64,000 nucleotides of DNA from CAZYXZ01 sp964651395 (GCA_964651395.1 CAZYXZ010000002.1:59448-123447); one strand, 5' to 3'; counted from the first letter of the stretch, positions 41,995 through 50,885 are shown. A program made the numbers and translations. The notes: generated by a model from the sequence alone, not told the origin.

Positions 41995-43685
41995 GCACTC
42001 CCCACGACGCCGCTGCGCGCCGCCGCGGGGGCCCCGCAAGCCCGCGGAAGCCAGGCGGATCCGTGGCGCTGGTCGGTGCGGGCCCGGGAGACCCCGGGCT
42101 GATCACGTTGCGCGGTCGCGAGCTGCTCGCGCGCGCCGACGTCGTCGTCATCGACCGGCTGGCTCCGGAAGAGCTGCTCGCCCACTGCCGTCCCGACGTC
42201 GAGGTCGTGCAAGCCGGCAAGGCGCCGCACGGTGAGGGCATGACCCAGGCGGACATCAACGCCATCCTCGTCGACCGGGCGCGGGCCGGGTTGCGCGTCG
42301 TCCGGCTGAAGGGCGGCGACCCCTTCGTGTTCGGCCGCGGCGGTGAAGAGGCCGAGGCCTGCGTGAAGGCGCACGTCCCGTGGGAGGTCGTTCCGGGCGT
42401 GACCTCCGCCATCGCCGTGCCGGCGTACGCCGGCATCCCGGTCACGCAGCGTGGCGTCACCCAGGACATGGCCGTCATCAGCGGCCACGTGGACCCGTCG
42501 GCGCCGGACAGCCAGGTGGACTGGCGAGCGCTGGCCAGCGGCCCCGGCACCCTGGTGCTGCTCATGGGCGTCGAGAAGATCGGCAAGATCGCCGCGAAGC
42601 TGGTCGAGCACGGCCGCCCGGGCGACACCCCGGTGGCGATGATCCGGTGGGGGACGACCAGCCACCAGCAGGTCGTCGTCTCCGACCTGGACGGCATCGA
42701 GGCCGCGGCGACGGCCGCGGCGATGAGCGCGCCGGCGGTCACCGTCGTCGGCGACGTCGTGCGGCTGCGCGAGCGGCTCCAGTGGTGGGAGGAGCGCCCG
42801 CTGGTCGGCTGGACGGTCGTCGTGCCGCGCACCCGGGAGCAGGCCAGCTCGCTGGCGGCGCAGCTGCGCGACCTGGGCGCGACGCCGCTCGAGGTGCCGA
42901 CCATCGCGATCGAGCCACCGCGCAACAACGCGCCGATGCAGCGGGCCATCGCCGGGCTGGTCTCCGGTCGCTACGCGTGGGTCGCGTTCACGAGCGCCAA
43001 CGCGGTGCGGGCGATCCGCGACGGTCTCGTGGAGCTCGGCCTCGACGCGCGGATCTTCTCCGGCGTGAAGATCGCGGCCGTCGGCGACGCGACGGCCGAC
43101 GCGCTGCACGGCTTCGGGCTGCGGCCCGACCTGGTGCCGGCCGCGGCGGCGAGCTCCGCGGCGCTGGCCGAGGAGTGGGCCCCCCGCGACGACGTGCTGG
43201 ACCCGCTCGACCGCGTGCTGCTGCCTCGCGCCGACATCGCGACAGAGGGTCTGGTCAGCGGGCTGAAGGCCAAGGGCTGGGTCGTCGAGGAGGTCACCGC
43301 GTATCGCACGATGCGCGCGCCCGCGCCGCCGGCCGAGGTCCGCGAGCGCATCCGTCGCGGCGGCTCGGGCGTCGCAGGAGAGCGGGACGCGATCGCGTTC
43401 ACGTCGTCGTCGACCGCGCGCAACCTCGTGTCGCTGGTGGGGATGCCGCCGGCGGAGACCGTCATCGCGGCGATCGGGCCGCAGACGGCGGCCACCTGCC
43501 GCGAGCTCGGGCTGCGGGTCGACGTCGAGGCCTCGGAGTCCTCGGTCGCCGGCCTCGCCGCGGCGCTGGCCGGCTTCGCGATCGCGCAGCGAGAGCAGCC
43601 CGCGCCGCCGCCCGCGCCGAAGCGCAAGCCGGCCAAGTCCACGGCCAAGGCGGCGAGCGCGAAGAGCGTGCGGGCCAAGAAATGA
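41991..43685 (+). CDS. Fused uroporphyrinogen-III C-methyltransferase / uroporphyrinogen-III synthase (CobA-HemD)
   Basis: A 564-residue bifunctional protein. Residues about 22-265 are a SUMT domain (VALVGAGPGDPGLITLRG, VRLKGGDPFVFGRGGEEAE) that makes precorrin-2 for sirohaem or cobalamin. Residues about 270-530 are uroporphyrinogen-III synthase (VVVPRTREQ, AFTSANAVRAI, AFTSSSTARNL), which closes the tetrapyrrole ring. This fusion is common in Actinobacteria. The last 28 residues are Pro-, then Lys/Ala-rich (KRKPAKSTAKAASAK), like a histone H1 tail, and are not needed for either activity. Confidence 0.92.
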   Translation: MSTPHDAAARRRGGPASPRKPGGSVALVGAGPGDPGLITLRGRELLARADVVVIDRLAPEELLAHCRPDVEVVQAGKAPHGEGMTQADINAILVDRARAGLRVVRLKGGDPFVFGRGGEEAEACVKAHVPWEVVPGVTSAIAVPAYAGIPVTQRGVTQDMAVISGHVDPSAPDSQVDWRALASGPGTLVLLMGVEKIGKIAAKLVEHGRPGDTPVAMIRWGTTSHQQVVVSDLDGIEAAATAAAMSAPAVTVVGDVVRLRERLQWWEERPLVGWTVVVPRTREQASSLAAQLRDLGATPLEVPTIAIEPPRNNAPMQRAIAGLVSGRYAWVAFTSANAVRAIRDGLVELGLDARIFSGVKIAAVGDATADALHGFGLRPDLVPAAAASSAALAEEWAPRDDVLDPLDRVLLPRADIATEGLVSGLKAKGWVVEEVTAYRTMRAPAPPAEVRERIRRGGSGVAGERDAIAFTSSSTARNLVSLVGMPPAETVIAAIGPQTAATCRELGLRVDVEASESSVAGLAAALAGFAIAQREQPAPPPAPKRKPAKSTAKAASAKSVRAKK

Positions 43686-44668
43686 CGGAACCGATGTTCC
43701 CGGTCGCCCGGCCGCGCAGGTTGAGGGGGAGTGCCGCGCTGCGGCGGTTGGTCGCGGAGACGCAGGTCGCGCCCGGTGACCTGGTGCTGCCGATGTTCGT
43801 GAAGGAGGGCATCGACGCGCCCGTGCCGGTCGCCTCGATGCCCGGCGTCGTCCAGCACACGCGCGAGTCGCTGCGCAAGGCCGCCGCGGCCGCCGTGGAG
43901 GCCGGCGTCGGCGGGCTGATCGTCTTCGGCATCCCCGCAGCCAAGGACGCACGCGGCTCCGCGGCCGACGACCCGTCCGGGGTGGTCCAGCTCGCGCTGG
44001 CCGACCTGGTCGCCGAGGTGGGCGACGCCACGGTGCTCATCGCCGACCTCTGCCTCGACGAGTACACCGACCACGGCCACTGCGGCCTGCTCCACGACGA
44101 CGGCCGCGTCGACAACGACGCCACGCTGGAGCGCTACGCGTCGATCGCGCTCGCGCAGGCAGCGGCCGGCGTCCACGTCGTCGCCCCGAGCGGGATGATG
44201 GACGGCCAGGTGGGCGCGATCCGCAGCGCCCTCGACGGCGCCGGCCACCAGGACGTCTCGATCCTCGGCTACTCGGCGAAGTACGCGTCCGCGTTCTACG
44301 GGCCGTTCCGCGACGCCGCGGAGTGCGCACCGCGGTTCGGCGACCGGTCGGCGTACCAGATGGACGTGGGCAACATCGCCGAGGCGCTGCGCGAGGTGCG
44401 CGCCGACGTGGCCGAAGGCGCGGACATGGTGATGGTGAAGCCGGCGCTCGCCTACCTCGACGTCATCCGGGCCGTCCGCGAGAGCACCGACGTGCCGGTC
44501 GCGGCCTACCAGGTGTCCGGCGAGTACGCGATGGTCGAGGCCGCCGCCGCCAACGGCTGGCTGGACCGCGAGCGCGTGATCCTCGAGACCCTCACCGCGA
44601 TCCGCAGGGCGGGTGCCGACTTCGTGCTCACGTACTGGGCGGCCGAGGCCGCCACCTGGCTGCGGTAG
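43682..44668 (+). CDS. hemB: Porphobilinogen synthase (delta-aminolevulinic acid dehydratase)
   Basis: It joins two 5-aminolevulinate molecules to porphobilinogen. The 328-residue TIM barrel has the metal region DLCLDEYTDHGHCG, with two cysteines and an Asp instead of the three-cysteine zinc site. It also has VAPSGMMDGQVGAIR, the Lys in SAKYASAFYGPFRDA, and the Schiff-base Lys in MVMVKPALAYLD. The mixed metal site suggests Mg/Zn flexibility. ATG 43682 overlaps the preceding stop by four bases. Confidence 0.95.
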   Translation: MTEPMFPVARPRRLRGSAALRRLVAETQVAPGDLVLPMFVKEGIDAPVPVASMPGVVQHTRESLRKAAAAAVEAGVGGLIVFGIPAAKDARGSAADDPSGVVQLALADLVAEVGDATVLIADLCLDEYTDHGHCGLLHDDGRVDNDATLERYASIALAQAAAGVHVVAPSGMMDGQVGAIRSALDGAGHQDVSILGYSAKYASAFYGPFRDAAECAPRFGDRSAYQMDVGNIAEALREVRADVAEGADMVMVKPALAYLDVIRAVRESTDVPVAAYQVSGEYAMVEAAAANGWLDRERVILETLTAIRRAGADFVLTYWAAEAATWLR

Positions 44669-44675
44669 CCGCCAC

Positions 44676-45983
44676 GTGCCCTACGGCGACGACGCACCGA
44701 TCTCGCGAGCGCTCTTCGACCGTGCCCAGGTGGTGACGCCGGGAGGGGTGAACTCGCCCGTGCGCGCGTTCCGCGCCGTCGGCGGGACGCCGCGGTTCAT
44801 GGCCTCGGGCAAGGGTGCGTGGCTGACCGACGCGGACGGCCGGCGCTACGTCGACCTGGTCTGCTCCTGGGGCCCGCTGCTGCTCGGCCATGCGCACCCC
44901 AACGTGGTCGCGGCGATCACCAACGCGGTCCAGCGTGGGACGAGCTTCGGTGCGCCGACCGCCGGGGAGGTCGACCTCGCGGAGGAGATCGTCGGCCGCA
45001 TCGACTTCGTCGAACAGCTGCGCCTCGTCACGTCGGGCACCGAGGCGACGATGACCGTGATCAGGCTGGCGCGCGGGTTCACCGGCCGGCCGCTGGTCGT
45101 GAAGTTCGCCGGCTGCTACCACGGCCACGTCGACGGGCTGCTCGCGGCCGCGGGCTCGGGTGTCGCCACGTTCGGCCTGCCGGACACCCCCGGCGTGACC
45201 GGCGCGAGCGCGAAGCAGACGGTCGTCCTGCCCTACAACGACCTCGACGCGGTGCACGCGGCGTTCGAGAAGCACGGCGAGCGGATCGCGTGCGTGATCA
45301 CCGAGGCGGTGCCCGCCAACATGGGCGTGGTCCCGCCGGCGGCCGGCTTCAACGCGGCGCTGCGGGATCTCTGCCGACAGCACGGTGCGCTGTTCGTCCT
45401 CGACGAGGTGCTGACCGGGTTCCGCGTCTCGCGGACCGGCTGGTACGGCGTCGAGGGCGTGGCCCCGGACCTCGCCACGTTCGGCAAGGTCATGGGTGGA
45501 GGGCTGCCGGCGGCGGCCTTCGGCGGACGGGCCGACATCATGGCCTGCCTCGCGCCGGCCGGACCGGTCTACCAGGCGGGCACCCTCGCCGGGAACCCGC
45601 TGGCGGTGGCCGCGGGCCTGACCACGCTGCGCGCGGCGACCACCGACGTCTACGCCGGCATCGACCGCGCGGCCGACGTCGTGATGGGGGCGGTGCGCGA
45701 CGCCTTGAGCGCGGCGGGGGTTCCGCACCGGGTCAACCGTGCCGGCAACCTCTTCTCTGTCTTCTTCACCGACGAAGAGGTCACCGACTACGCCTCGGCC
45801 GGCCGGCAGTCGGTCGCTGCCCATCGCGCTTTCTTCCACGCGATGCTGGCCGGCGGCGTCTACCTCCCGCCCAGCGCCTTCGAGGCCTGGTTCCTCTCTG
45901 CTGCGCACGACGAGCCCGCCCTTGCCCGCGTCGTCGAGGCACTTCCCACGGCAGCTCGCGCTGCCGCCCACGCGATTGCGTAG
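44676..45983 (+). CDS. hemL: Glutamate-1-semialdehyde 2,1-aminomutase
   Basis: A PLP enzyme that turns glutamate-1-semialdehyde into 5-aminolevulinate, the product used by HemB. The 435-residue protein shows VTPGGVNSPVRAF near the start, SGTEATMTVIRLAR, the PLP Asp/Glu region FVLDEVLTGFR, and PLP-binding Lys271 in FGKVMGGGLPAAAFGG. Start is GTG 44676, seven bases after hemB, so it belongs to the same operon. Together with hemA it completes the C5 route to 5-aminolevulinate. Confidence 0.95.
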   Translation: MPYGDDAPISRALFDRAQVVTPGGVNSPVRAFRAVGGTPRFMASGKGAWLTDADGRRYVDLVCSWGPLLLGHAHPNVVAAITNAVQRGTSFGAPTAGEVDLAEEIVGRIDFVEQLRLVTSGTEATMTVIRLARGFTGRPLVVKFAGCYHGHVDGLLAAAGSGVATFGLPDTPGVTGASAKQTVVLPYNDLDAVHAAFEKHGERIACVITEAVPANMGVVPPAAGFNAALRDLCRQHGALFVLDEVLTGFRVSRTGWYGVEGVAPDLATFGKVMGGGLPAAAFGGRADIMACLAPAGPVYQAGTLAGNPLAVAAGLTTLRAATTDVYAGIDRAADVVMGAVRDALSAAGVPHRVNRAGNLFSVFFTDEEVTDYASAGRQSVAAHRAFFHAMLAGGVYLPPSAFEAWFLSAAHDEPALARVVEALPTAARAAAHAIA

Positions 45984-45990
45984 CAACCGC

Positions 45991-46623
45991 GTGGGCGAAT
46001 CGCGGGTGCACCTGCTCCGCCATGGCGAGGTGCACAACCCCGCCAAGGTGCTGTACGGGCGGCTGCCCGGCTTCCGGCTCTCCGCCGTCGGCGAGGAGAT
46101 GGCGCGCGCCGCGACCGCCGCGCTGCGCGGGCACGACGTCACCGTGCTGGTCTCGTCTCCGCTGGAGCGCGCTCTGCAGACGGCCGAGCCGCTCGCCGCG
46201 GAGTTCGGCCTGGACGTCCGCGTCGACGACCGGCTGATCGAGAGCGACAACGTCTTCGAGGGCAAGACCGTGGAGTTCGGCGCCGGTTCGTTCAAGGACC
46301 CGTCGCTGTGGCGGCACCTCTACAACCCGTTCCGCCCGTCATGGGGCGAGGCCTACGCCGCGATCGCGACGCGCATGCTCGCCGCGGTGGAGGACGCGCG
46401 CGACCTGGCACGGGGTCACGAGGCCGTCCTCGTGAGCCATCAGCTGCCGATCTGGATCCTCCGCCGGCACGTCGAGGGACGCCCGCTATGGCACCGCCCG
46501 GACCGTCGTCAGTGCGGGCTGGCCAGCCTCACCTCGCTGACCTGGTCCGGTGACCGGCTGACCGGTGTGGAGTACTGCGAGCCCTACGCGAGCACCGGTC
46601 CGGAGGGACCGCCGGGGGCCTAG
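45991..46623 (+). CDS. Histidine phosphatase family protein (phosphoglycerate mutase-like)
   Basis: A 210-residue member of the His phosphatase superfamily with the phospho-His motif HLLRHGEVHNP, the second His region AVLVSHQLPIW, and an internal SSPLERALQTAEP. A GTG start at 45991 lies seven bases after hemL, so it is probably the last gene of the haem operon. In several Actinobacteria a similar gene sits at the head of cytochrome c maturation clusters, matching its position beside them here. The substrate is unknown. It overlaps the convergent membrane-protein gene by four bases. Confidence 0.85.
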   Translation: MGESRVHLLRHGEVHNPAKVLYGRLPGFRLSAVGEEMARAATAALRGHDVTVLVSSPLERALQTAEPLAAEFGLDVRVDDRLIESDNVFEGKTVEFGAGSFKDPSLWRHLYNPFRPSWGEAYAAIATRMLAAVEDARDLARGHEAVLVSHQLPIWILRRHVEGRPLWHRPDRRQCGLASLTSLTWSGDRLTGVEYCEPYASTGPEGPPGA

Positions 46624-47429
46624 GCCGTGCGCAGCGCGGCCTCGCGCTCCTGCTGGCGGATGTCGACCAGGCCGAGCCCGACCGCGTGCAGCAGGAAGAG
46701 CAGGAACGAGCCGCCGAGCGCGTAGTACGTCGGCGTGGACAGCGTGCCGCGCTCGAAGAACAGGTCGACCGTCTTGGGTTTGATCTTCGCGATGACCGCG
46801 CGCTGCTCCGGCGTGGTCGCGTCGGTCACCTTGGCCGGTCCCGCCGTGACGCGCGCGAACTGCACGCGCCGGTCCTTGCGCACGATCTCGGTCTTCGTGA
46901 CCACCCACGCGGTCGGCGAGGCGACCTCGGTCTTCTCGACCTTGAGCTCGTCGGCGTACTGCTCGGTGAGGCCCTCCGTGGCGGCCGTCTGGGCCGCGGT
47001 GACCTCGCTCGCCGTGTTCTGGTCGATGATGTCCGGCGTCGCCGTGACCAGCTGGTCGGCGGGCAGCGGGTGGGCAGTCTTCTCCTGGGGTTCGTCGAGC
47101 ACCTCCCAGACCGCCTCGCTGCCTTGCGGTCCGAGGAACCGTGGTGTCGACACCGGCACCTTGAGCGGCCCGAGGCTGAACCCCGGCACCCCGGTGAACC
47201 ACAGCACGGCCAGCACGAACCAGCAGCCGAAGAACGCCGTGCCGGTGATCAGGTAGCCCTGCAGCGGCCCGAAGTTGCTCTGCAGCAGCAGCCACACGCC
47301 GCCGCAGAGCATGAGGAACATGAGGCAGACGGCGAAGACGGCCTTCGGTCCCTTGGTCCGCTCCTCCTCGGCGAGCAGGAGCGCGCTGCGGCCCAGCGGG
47401 CTGGCAGCGGCTGCGTAGACGTACGGCAC
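46620..47429 (-). CDS. Uncharacterised membrane protein at the end of the b6-type complex operon
   Basis: A 269-residue protein with two N-terminal helices (about 30-50 and 60-80), a long polar, Thr/Glu-rich external region (85-225) and a C-terminal helix (about 236-256). There is no haem motif or metal ligand set that I can identify. It follows the cytochrome c gene by 25 bases and so may be an assembly factor or extra subunit of the quinol:cytochrome c complex. That role rests only on position. Confidence 0.6.
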   Translation of the reverse strand: MPYVYAAAASPLGRSALLLAEEERTKGPKAVFAVCLMFLMLCGGVWLLLQSNFGPLQGYLITGTAFFGCWFVLAVLWFTGVPGFSLGPLKVPVSTPRFLGPQGSEAVWEVLDEPQEKTAHPLPADQLVTATPDIIDQNTASEVTAAQTAATEGLTEQYADELKVEKTEVASPTAWVVTKTEIVRKDRRVQFARVTAGPAKVTDATTPEQRAVIAKIKPKTVDLFFERGTLSTPTYYALGGSFLLFLLHAVGLGLVDIRQQEREAALRTA

Positions 47430-47454
47430 GTCGAGCCTCTCGGGTCGGGCGGGG

Positions 47455-48141
47455 TCAGGCGGAAACGGCGGCGGAGAACGCGATGAGCCGCGAGAACGGC
47501 CCTCGCTGCATCTGGATGGCGAGCGGGAACTTGTCGGGGACCTCTTCCTGGATGGAGAGCAGGTAGTTCATGACGTCCTCGATCTGCTGGTCGTTGAGCG
47601 GACCGCCGAAGCCGAGGCCCCACGTCGGCATGGGCGTGCTGGCGCGGCCGCGGGCGATCGTGTCGAAGACGAACTGGTAGGCGTCCTTGGGCGACTTCTT
47701 CAGGTCGACGAGCTGCCGCTTGAAGACCAGCCGGAGGTTCGGCGCGGGGTAGTCGCGCGGTGTCGCGTTGGGCTGTCCCTGTGGCTTCCAGTTCTTCACG
47801 ACGCCGCCCTCGGCGTTCGCGCCGTGGCACTCCGCGCAGCCGAAGCCGTGCGGGTTGTGCTCGAGGTCGTTGAGGGCGAACGTGTGCGCGCCGCGCTCGA
47901 TCGAGTGCTCGCGGAACTTCAGTGCCTTGGCCTCCGTGCGGGCCGGCTCGAAGACGATGAGGTACGCCGCGATGTGCAGCGCCATGAACAGCGTCAGCAG
48001 CAGCCCGAAGCCCTGCCACCGCTCGAGGACGGTGGTCTCCAGCTCCTCGTCGGACGGCGCCGGCCGGAACCCGATGGGGATCTTGGGAGCGACCCGCCGA
48101 CGGGCGAGCTCTCCGCCGTCGCGCTTCGATACGTCACTCAT
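47455..48141 (-). CDS. Membrane-anchored monohaem cytochrome c (complex subunit)
   Basis: A 228-residue protein with a cytosolic N-terminus, one helix (about 43-65) and a cytochrome c domain outside the membrane. The haem site is CAECH (Cys102, Cys105, His106); the axial Met is likely in STPMPTWGLGFGG, followed by the C-terminal helix QQIEDVMNYLLSIQ. Actinobacterial bcc complexes normally have a dihaem QcrC, so a monohaem subunit is atypical and closer to Firmicutes b6c enzymes. System II maturation genes lie just across the divergent region. Confidence 0.85.
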   Translation of the reverse strand: MSDVSKRDGGELARRRVAPKIPIGFRPAPSDEELETTVLERWQGFGLLLTLFMALHIAAYLIVFEPARTEAKALKFREHSIERGAHTFALNDLEHNPHGFGCAECHGANAEGGVVKNWKPQGQPNATPRDYPAPNLRLVFKRQLVDLKKSPKDAYQFVFDTIARGRASTPMPTWGLGFGGPLNDQQIEDVMNYLLSIQEEVPDKFPLAIQMQRGPFSRLIAFSAAVSA

Positions 48142-48174
48142 CGTGGGCTGCTCTCGCTCCTTCGTCGCCGGGGG

Positions 48175-48741
48175 CTAGGCCTGGCAGTACGGGCCTTCGG
48201 GGCTCTGCTGGATGGTGTCGACACCGCGCGGCGGGCCGGGCTTGCCCGACGCCGTGTCGACGATGATGTTGCCGTTGTCGTTGGTGAGCGGGAAGTGGTG
48301 CAGGCCCCGTGGTGCGGGCCCGAACTGGTACTCGCCGGCCTTGTTGTAGCGCGAGCCGTGGCACGGGCACTCGAACCAGTTGCTGGTCTCGCAGTGCGGC
48401 ACCTTGCAGCCCAGGTGGGCGCACTTCTGGTAGATCGCGAGGAGGCCGTCGTCGATCAGGGCGAGGTTCTTGTAGACGCTCTCCTGCCCGGCGACCGGCT
48501 TGTAGGTGACCAGGTACGTGCGCGCCTCGGGGTAGTACTTCACGCCGCCCGGGATCGCCTCGAGCTCTGCCTTGAGCGCCGTGACGTCGCCGAGGTTGAT
48601 CTTGGCGCCGAAGCCGCCGCGCAGGCTCGGCCACAGCATCGCGAGGCTGGCCCCGCCGAAGCCGCCCAGGTAGACGCCGAACGCGCCGAGCCATCCCCAG
48701 CGGAACAGGTCGCGGCGGGAGATGCCGCGCTTCTTCGCCAT
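48175..48741 (-). CDS. Rieske [2Fe-2S] protein of a quinol:cytochrome c complex
   Basis: A 188-residue Rieske protein with one N-terminal helix behind a twin-arginine segment (ISRRDLFRWGWLG). The cluster motifs are KCAHLGCKVP and ECPCHGSRY, with the cysteines and histidines complete. The usual actinobacterial QcrA has three helices and over 350 residues, so this is the short, b6f/b6c-like form. It moves electrons from menaquinol at the Qo site to the cytochrome c subunit. It lies nine bases after the cytochrome b C-terminal gene. Confidence 0.9.
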   Translation of the reverse strand: MAKKRGISRRDLFRWGWLGAFGVYLGGFGGASLAMLWPSLRGGFGAKINLGDVTALKAELEAIPGGVKYYPEARTYLVTYKPVAGQESVYKNLALIDDGLLAIYQKCAHLGCKVPHCETSNWFECPCHGSRYNKAGEYQFGPAPRGLHHFPLTNDNGNIIVDTASGKPGPPRGVDTIQQSPEGPYCQA

Positions 48742-48750
48742 CGTCGGCCC

Positions 48751-49635
48751 CTAGAACTCGAAGTAGAGCCCGCCCTGCCACGGGAACACCCAGTTGTAGC
48801 CGGGGCCGCGGAAGAGCGAGCCGATCGTGGACAGGATCGCGGAGAACATCATGAAGAACGTGAACAGCATGATCGCGAACTTGCGGTTGACCGGCCGTAC
48901 CGACGGGTTCTTGTCGAGGTACGGGAAGGCCATGAGCAGCAGCAGGCCGACGCCGGGGATCGTGACGCCGGCGATCATCGGGTTGAAGTAGCGCAGCAGC
49001 TCCTGCAGGCCGAGGAAGTACCACGGGGCCTTCGACGGGTTCGGCGTGAGGTTGACGTTGGCCAGCTCACGCAGCGGTGCGTCGACGACGGTGGAGAACA
49101 CCGTCATGAACGCCAGCATCGCGAGGACGGCGACGAACTCGATGAGCAGCAGGTGCGGCCAGACGTTGACCTTGTCGTCCTGGGTGCGCTCGACCCGCTG
49201 GATGCCCTCCGGCGGCACCATCGCGAGGAGGCGGTGCGTCATGCCCTCGCTCAGGCCACGACCGGTCGGCGCCGCGGGTGCGCCACCCTTGCCGGCCAGC
49301 GCGGCCGCGACCCGGGCCTGGCGCTCGGCGGGGGACAGCGGCGCCTCCCGGGTGGCCGTGGCTGTCCCCGCTGCTGCACCTGCTGCCGCTGGAGCGGCTG
49401 CCATGGCCGCGGCGGGAGCGGCAGCAGCCGCAGCGGGCGCCTCCGCAGGAGGGCTGTCCACTGCCGCCGCGGCGGGTGCCTCGGCGGGCGCCTCGGCCGG
49501 AGCGGCGGCGGCCGCCGCCTTGCGCGCCTTCTTCACGGCCGCCGACTTGGCCAGCGCGCGGGCTACCCGCTCCGGGTTGCCCGCGGCGAGAGCGGCCTGG
49601 TAGGCCTCTTCGTCGGGGACGATCTCTTCGGACAT
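48751..49635 (-). CDS. Cytochrome b C-terminal subunit (subunit IV-like) with Ala/Pro-rich extension
   Basis: A 294-residue protein. Residues about 145-294 are the C-terminal cytochrome b half, with three helices and the Qo-site sequence PPEGIQRVE, then PNPSKAPWYFLGLQELL. Residues 1-130 are a soluble extension, mostly Ala, Pro and Glu (AAAAAPAEAPAEAPAAAA). This extension is absent from subunit IV of other organisms that I know. Its frame and codon pattern continue without a break, so it seems real. ATG 49635 starts MSEEIVPDEEAYQ. Confidence 0.85.
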   Translation of the reverse strand: MSEEIVPDEEAYQAALAAGNPERVARALAKSAAVKKARKAAAAAAPAEAPAEAPAAAAVDSPPAEAPAAAAAAPAAAMAAAPAAAGAAAGTATATREAPLSPAERQARVAAALAGKGGAPAAPTGRGLSEGMTHRLLAMVPPEGIQRVERTQDDKVNVWPHLLLIEFVAVLAMLAFMTVFSTVVDAPLRELANVNLTPNPSKAPWYFLGLQELLRYFNPMIAGVTIPGVGLLLLMAFPYLDKNPSVRPVNRKFAIMLFTFFMMFSAILSTIGSLFRGPGYNWVFPWQGGLYFEF

Positions 49636-49669
49636 CGGATCACGCCTTCGTGAGTACGGACGACGGGTG

Positions 49670-50476
49670 TTACAGCGGGCCGGAGATCCCGCCGTCCTTG
49701 CGGATCCGCCAGAAGTGGACGGCCATGAAGATGACCGCCACGAACGGCAGCGCGAGCACATGGAGCACGTACCATCGGAGCAGTGTCGGTGGTCCGATCT
49801 CGACTCCGCCGAGCAGGACGAACCTGACCTCCTTACCGAACACCGGCGTGTAGCCCATCATCTGCGTGCCCACGGCCACGGCCCAGATGGCCAGCTGGTC
49901 CCAGGGCAGCAGGTAGCCGGTGAACGAGAGCAGCAGCGTCAGCAGCAGGAGGATGACGCCGACCACCCAGTTGAACTCCCGCGGCGCCTTGTACGCGCCG
50001 TGGTAGAAGACCCGCGCCATGTGCAGGAAGACCGTGAAGACCATGCCGTGGGCCGCCCACCGGTGCATGTTGCGCACGAGCTGGCCGAACGCGATGCCCT
50101 GCGAGAGCTGCTGGATGTCCTTGTACGCGAGCTCCTGCCCGAAGCCGGCCGAGGGGCGGTAGAAGAACATCAGGTAGATGCCGGTGACGGTCAGCAGGAT
50201 GAACAGGAAGAACGAGAGACCACCCAGGCAGTACGTGTAGGTCAGCTTCAGGCCGTGCCGCTTCAGCTTCACCGGGTGCAGGTGGTACATGACGTTGTTC
50301 ATGGTCGCGAGCGCGCGGTCGCGAGAGGTGTCCCGGTAGCCGGGGCGGTAGATCGAGCCCGGACGGAAGATGGAGCGCCAGACCTGACCCTGTCGCGGGT
50401 CCTTGGGCGCGGCCATCTCCTTGAGGTTGCTCGTCACCTCGCCGAGGCGTTCCTTGCGGGACGGCCGGTCGGCCAC
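49670..50476 (-). CDS. Cytochrome b6-type N-terminal subunit of a quinol:cytochrome c complex
   Basis: A 268-residue four-helix cytochrome. Haem ligands are His138/His152 (14 apart) and His239/His254 (15 apart); the wider second pair is typical of cytochrome b6 rather than mitochondrial-type cytochrome b. Cys83 in YTYCLGG occupies the position where b6 covalently binds haem ci (cn). FTGYLLPWDQ and RWAAH are present. The split cytochrome b and this Cys mark a b6f/b6c-type complex, not the QcrB of most Actinobacteria. It is encoded between ferredoxin and subunit IV. Confidence 0.88.
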   Translation of the reverse strand: MADRPSRKERLGEVTSNLKEMAAPKDPRQGQVWRSIFRPGSIYRPGYRDTSRDRALATMNNVMYHLHPVKLKRHGLKLTYTYCLGGLSFFLFILLTVTGIYLMFFYRPSAGFGQELAYKDIQQLSQGIAFGQLVRNMHRWAAHGMVFTVFLHMARVFYHGAYKAPREFNWVVGVILLLLTLLLSFTGYLLPWDQLAIWAVAVGTQMMGYTPVFGKEVRFVLLGGVEIGPPTLLRWYVLHVLALPFVAVIFMAVHFWRIRKDGGISGPL

Positions 50477-50524
50477 CTGGTCCTCCGTGCTGCTCGTCGC
50501 GTCGGGTCGGGTGGAGCGCGAGAC

Positions 50525-50872
50525 CTACTTCTTGCGGGGTGCTGCTTCGCCGATCTTGGAGTAGAAGAGCGCGTAGGGCGGGCAACGGTCCACGCAGATG
50601 CCGCAGCGCGTGCACTCGTTGTCGTCGATGATGAAGATGGCGCCGGCCGTCTCGGCGAGCGTCTTGAGCTCGGGGTTCTCCGCGTTCTCGATGATGTCCG
50701 GGGACATCATGAAGATGCACTCCCACGGGCAGACGTCCTCGCACGCGCGGCACAGGATGCACAGCTCCGGCGCGAGGGCGATGTGCCGCTTCGGCTTGAC
50801 CCGCTCCTGCAGCCAGTTCGGGTCGACGGTGCCCAGGGTGTAGTCGTCGTAGATCTCGACGCGATCGCTCAC
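50525..50872 (-). CDS. Di-cluster [4Fe-4S] ferredoxin in the b6-type operon
   Basis: A 115-residue protein with two full cluster motifs, CILCRACEDVCP and CTRCGICVDRCP, separated by about 37 residues, more than in short clostridial ferredoxins. No membrane helix or signal is present, so it is cytosolic. GTG 50872 gives the N-terminus SDRVEIYDDYTLG. It lies 48 bases upstream of the cytochrome b6 gene in the same orientation. A ferredoxin inside a bc operon suggests a link between cytosolic low-potential electrons and the haem ci side of the complex; this is inference. Confidence 0.82.
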   Translation of the reverse strand: MSDRVEIYDDYTLGTVDPNWLQERVKPKRHIALAPELCILCRACEDVCPWECIFMMSPDIIENAENPELKTLAETAGAIFIIDDNECTRCGICVDRCPPYALFYSKIGEAAPRKK

Positions 50873-50885
50873 CGGTGCCCCCGCC

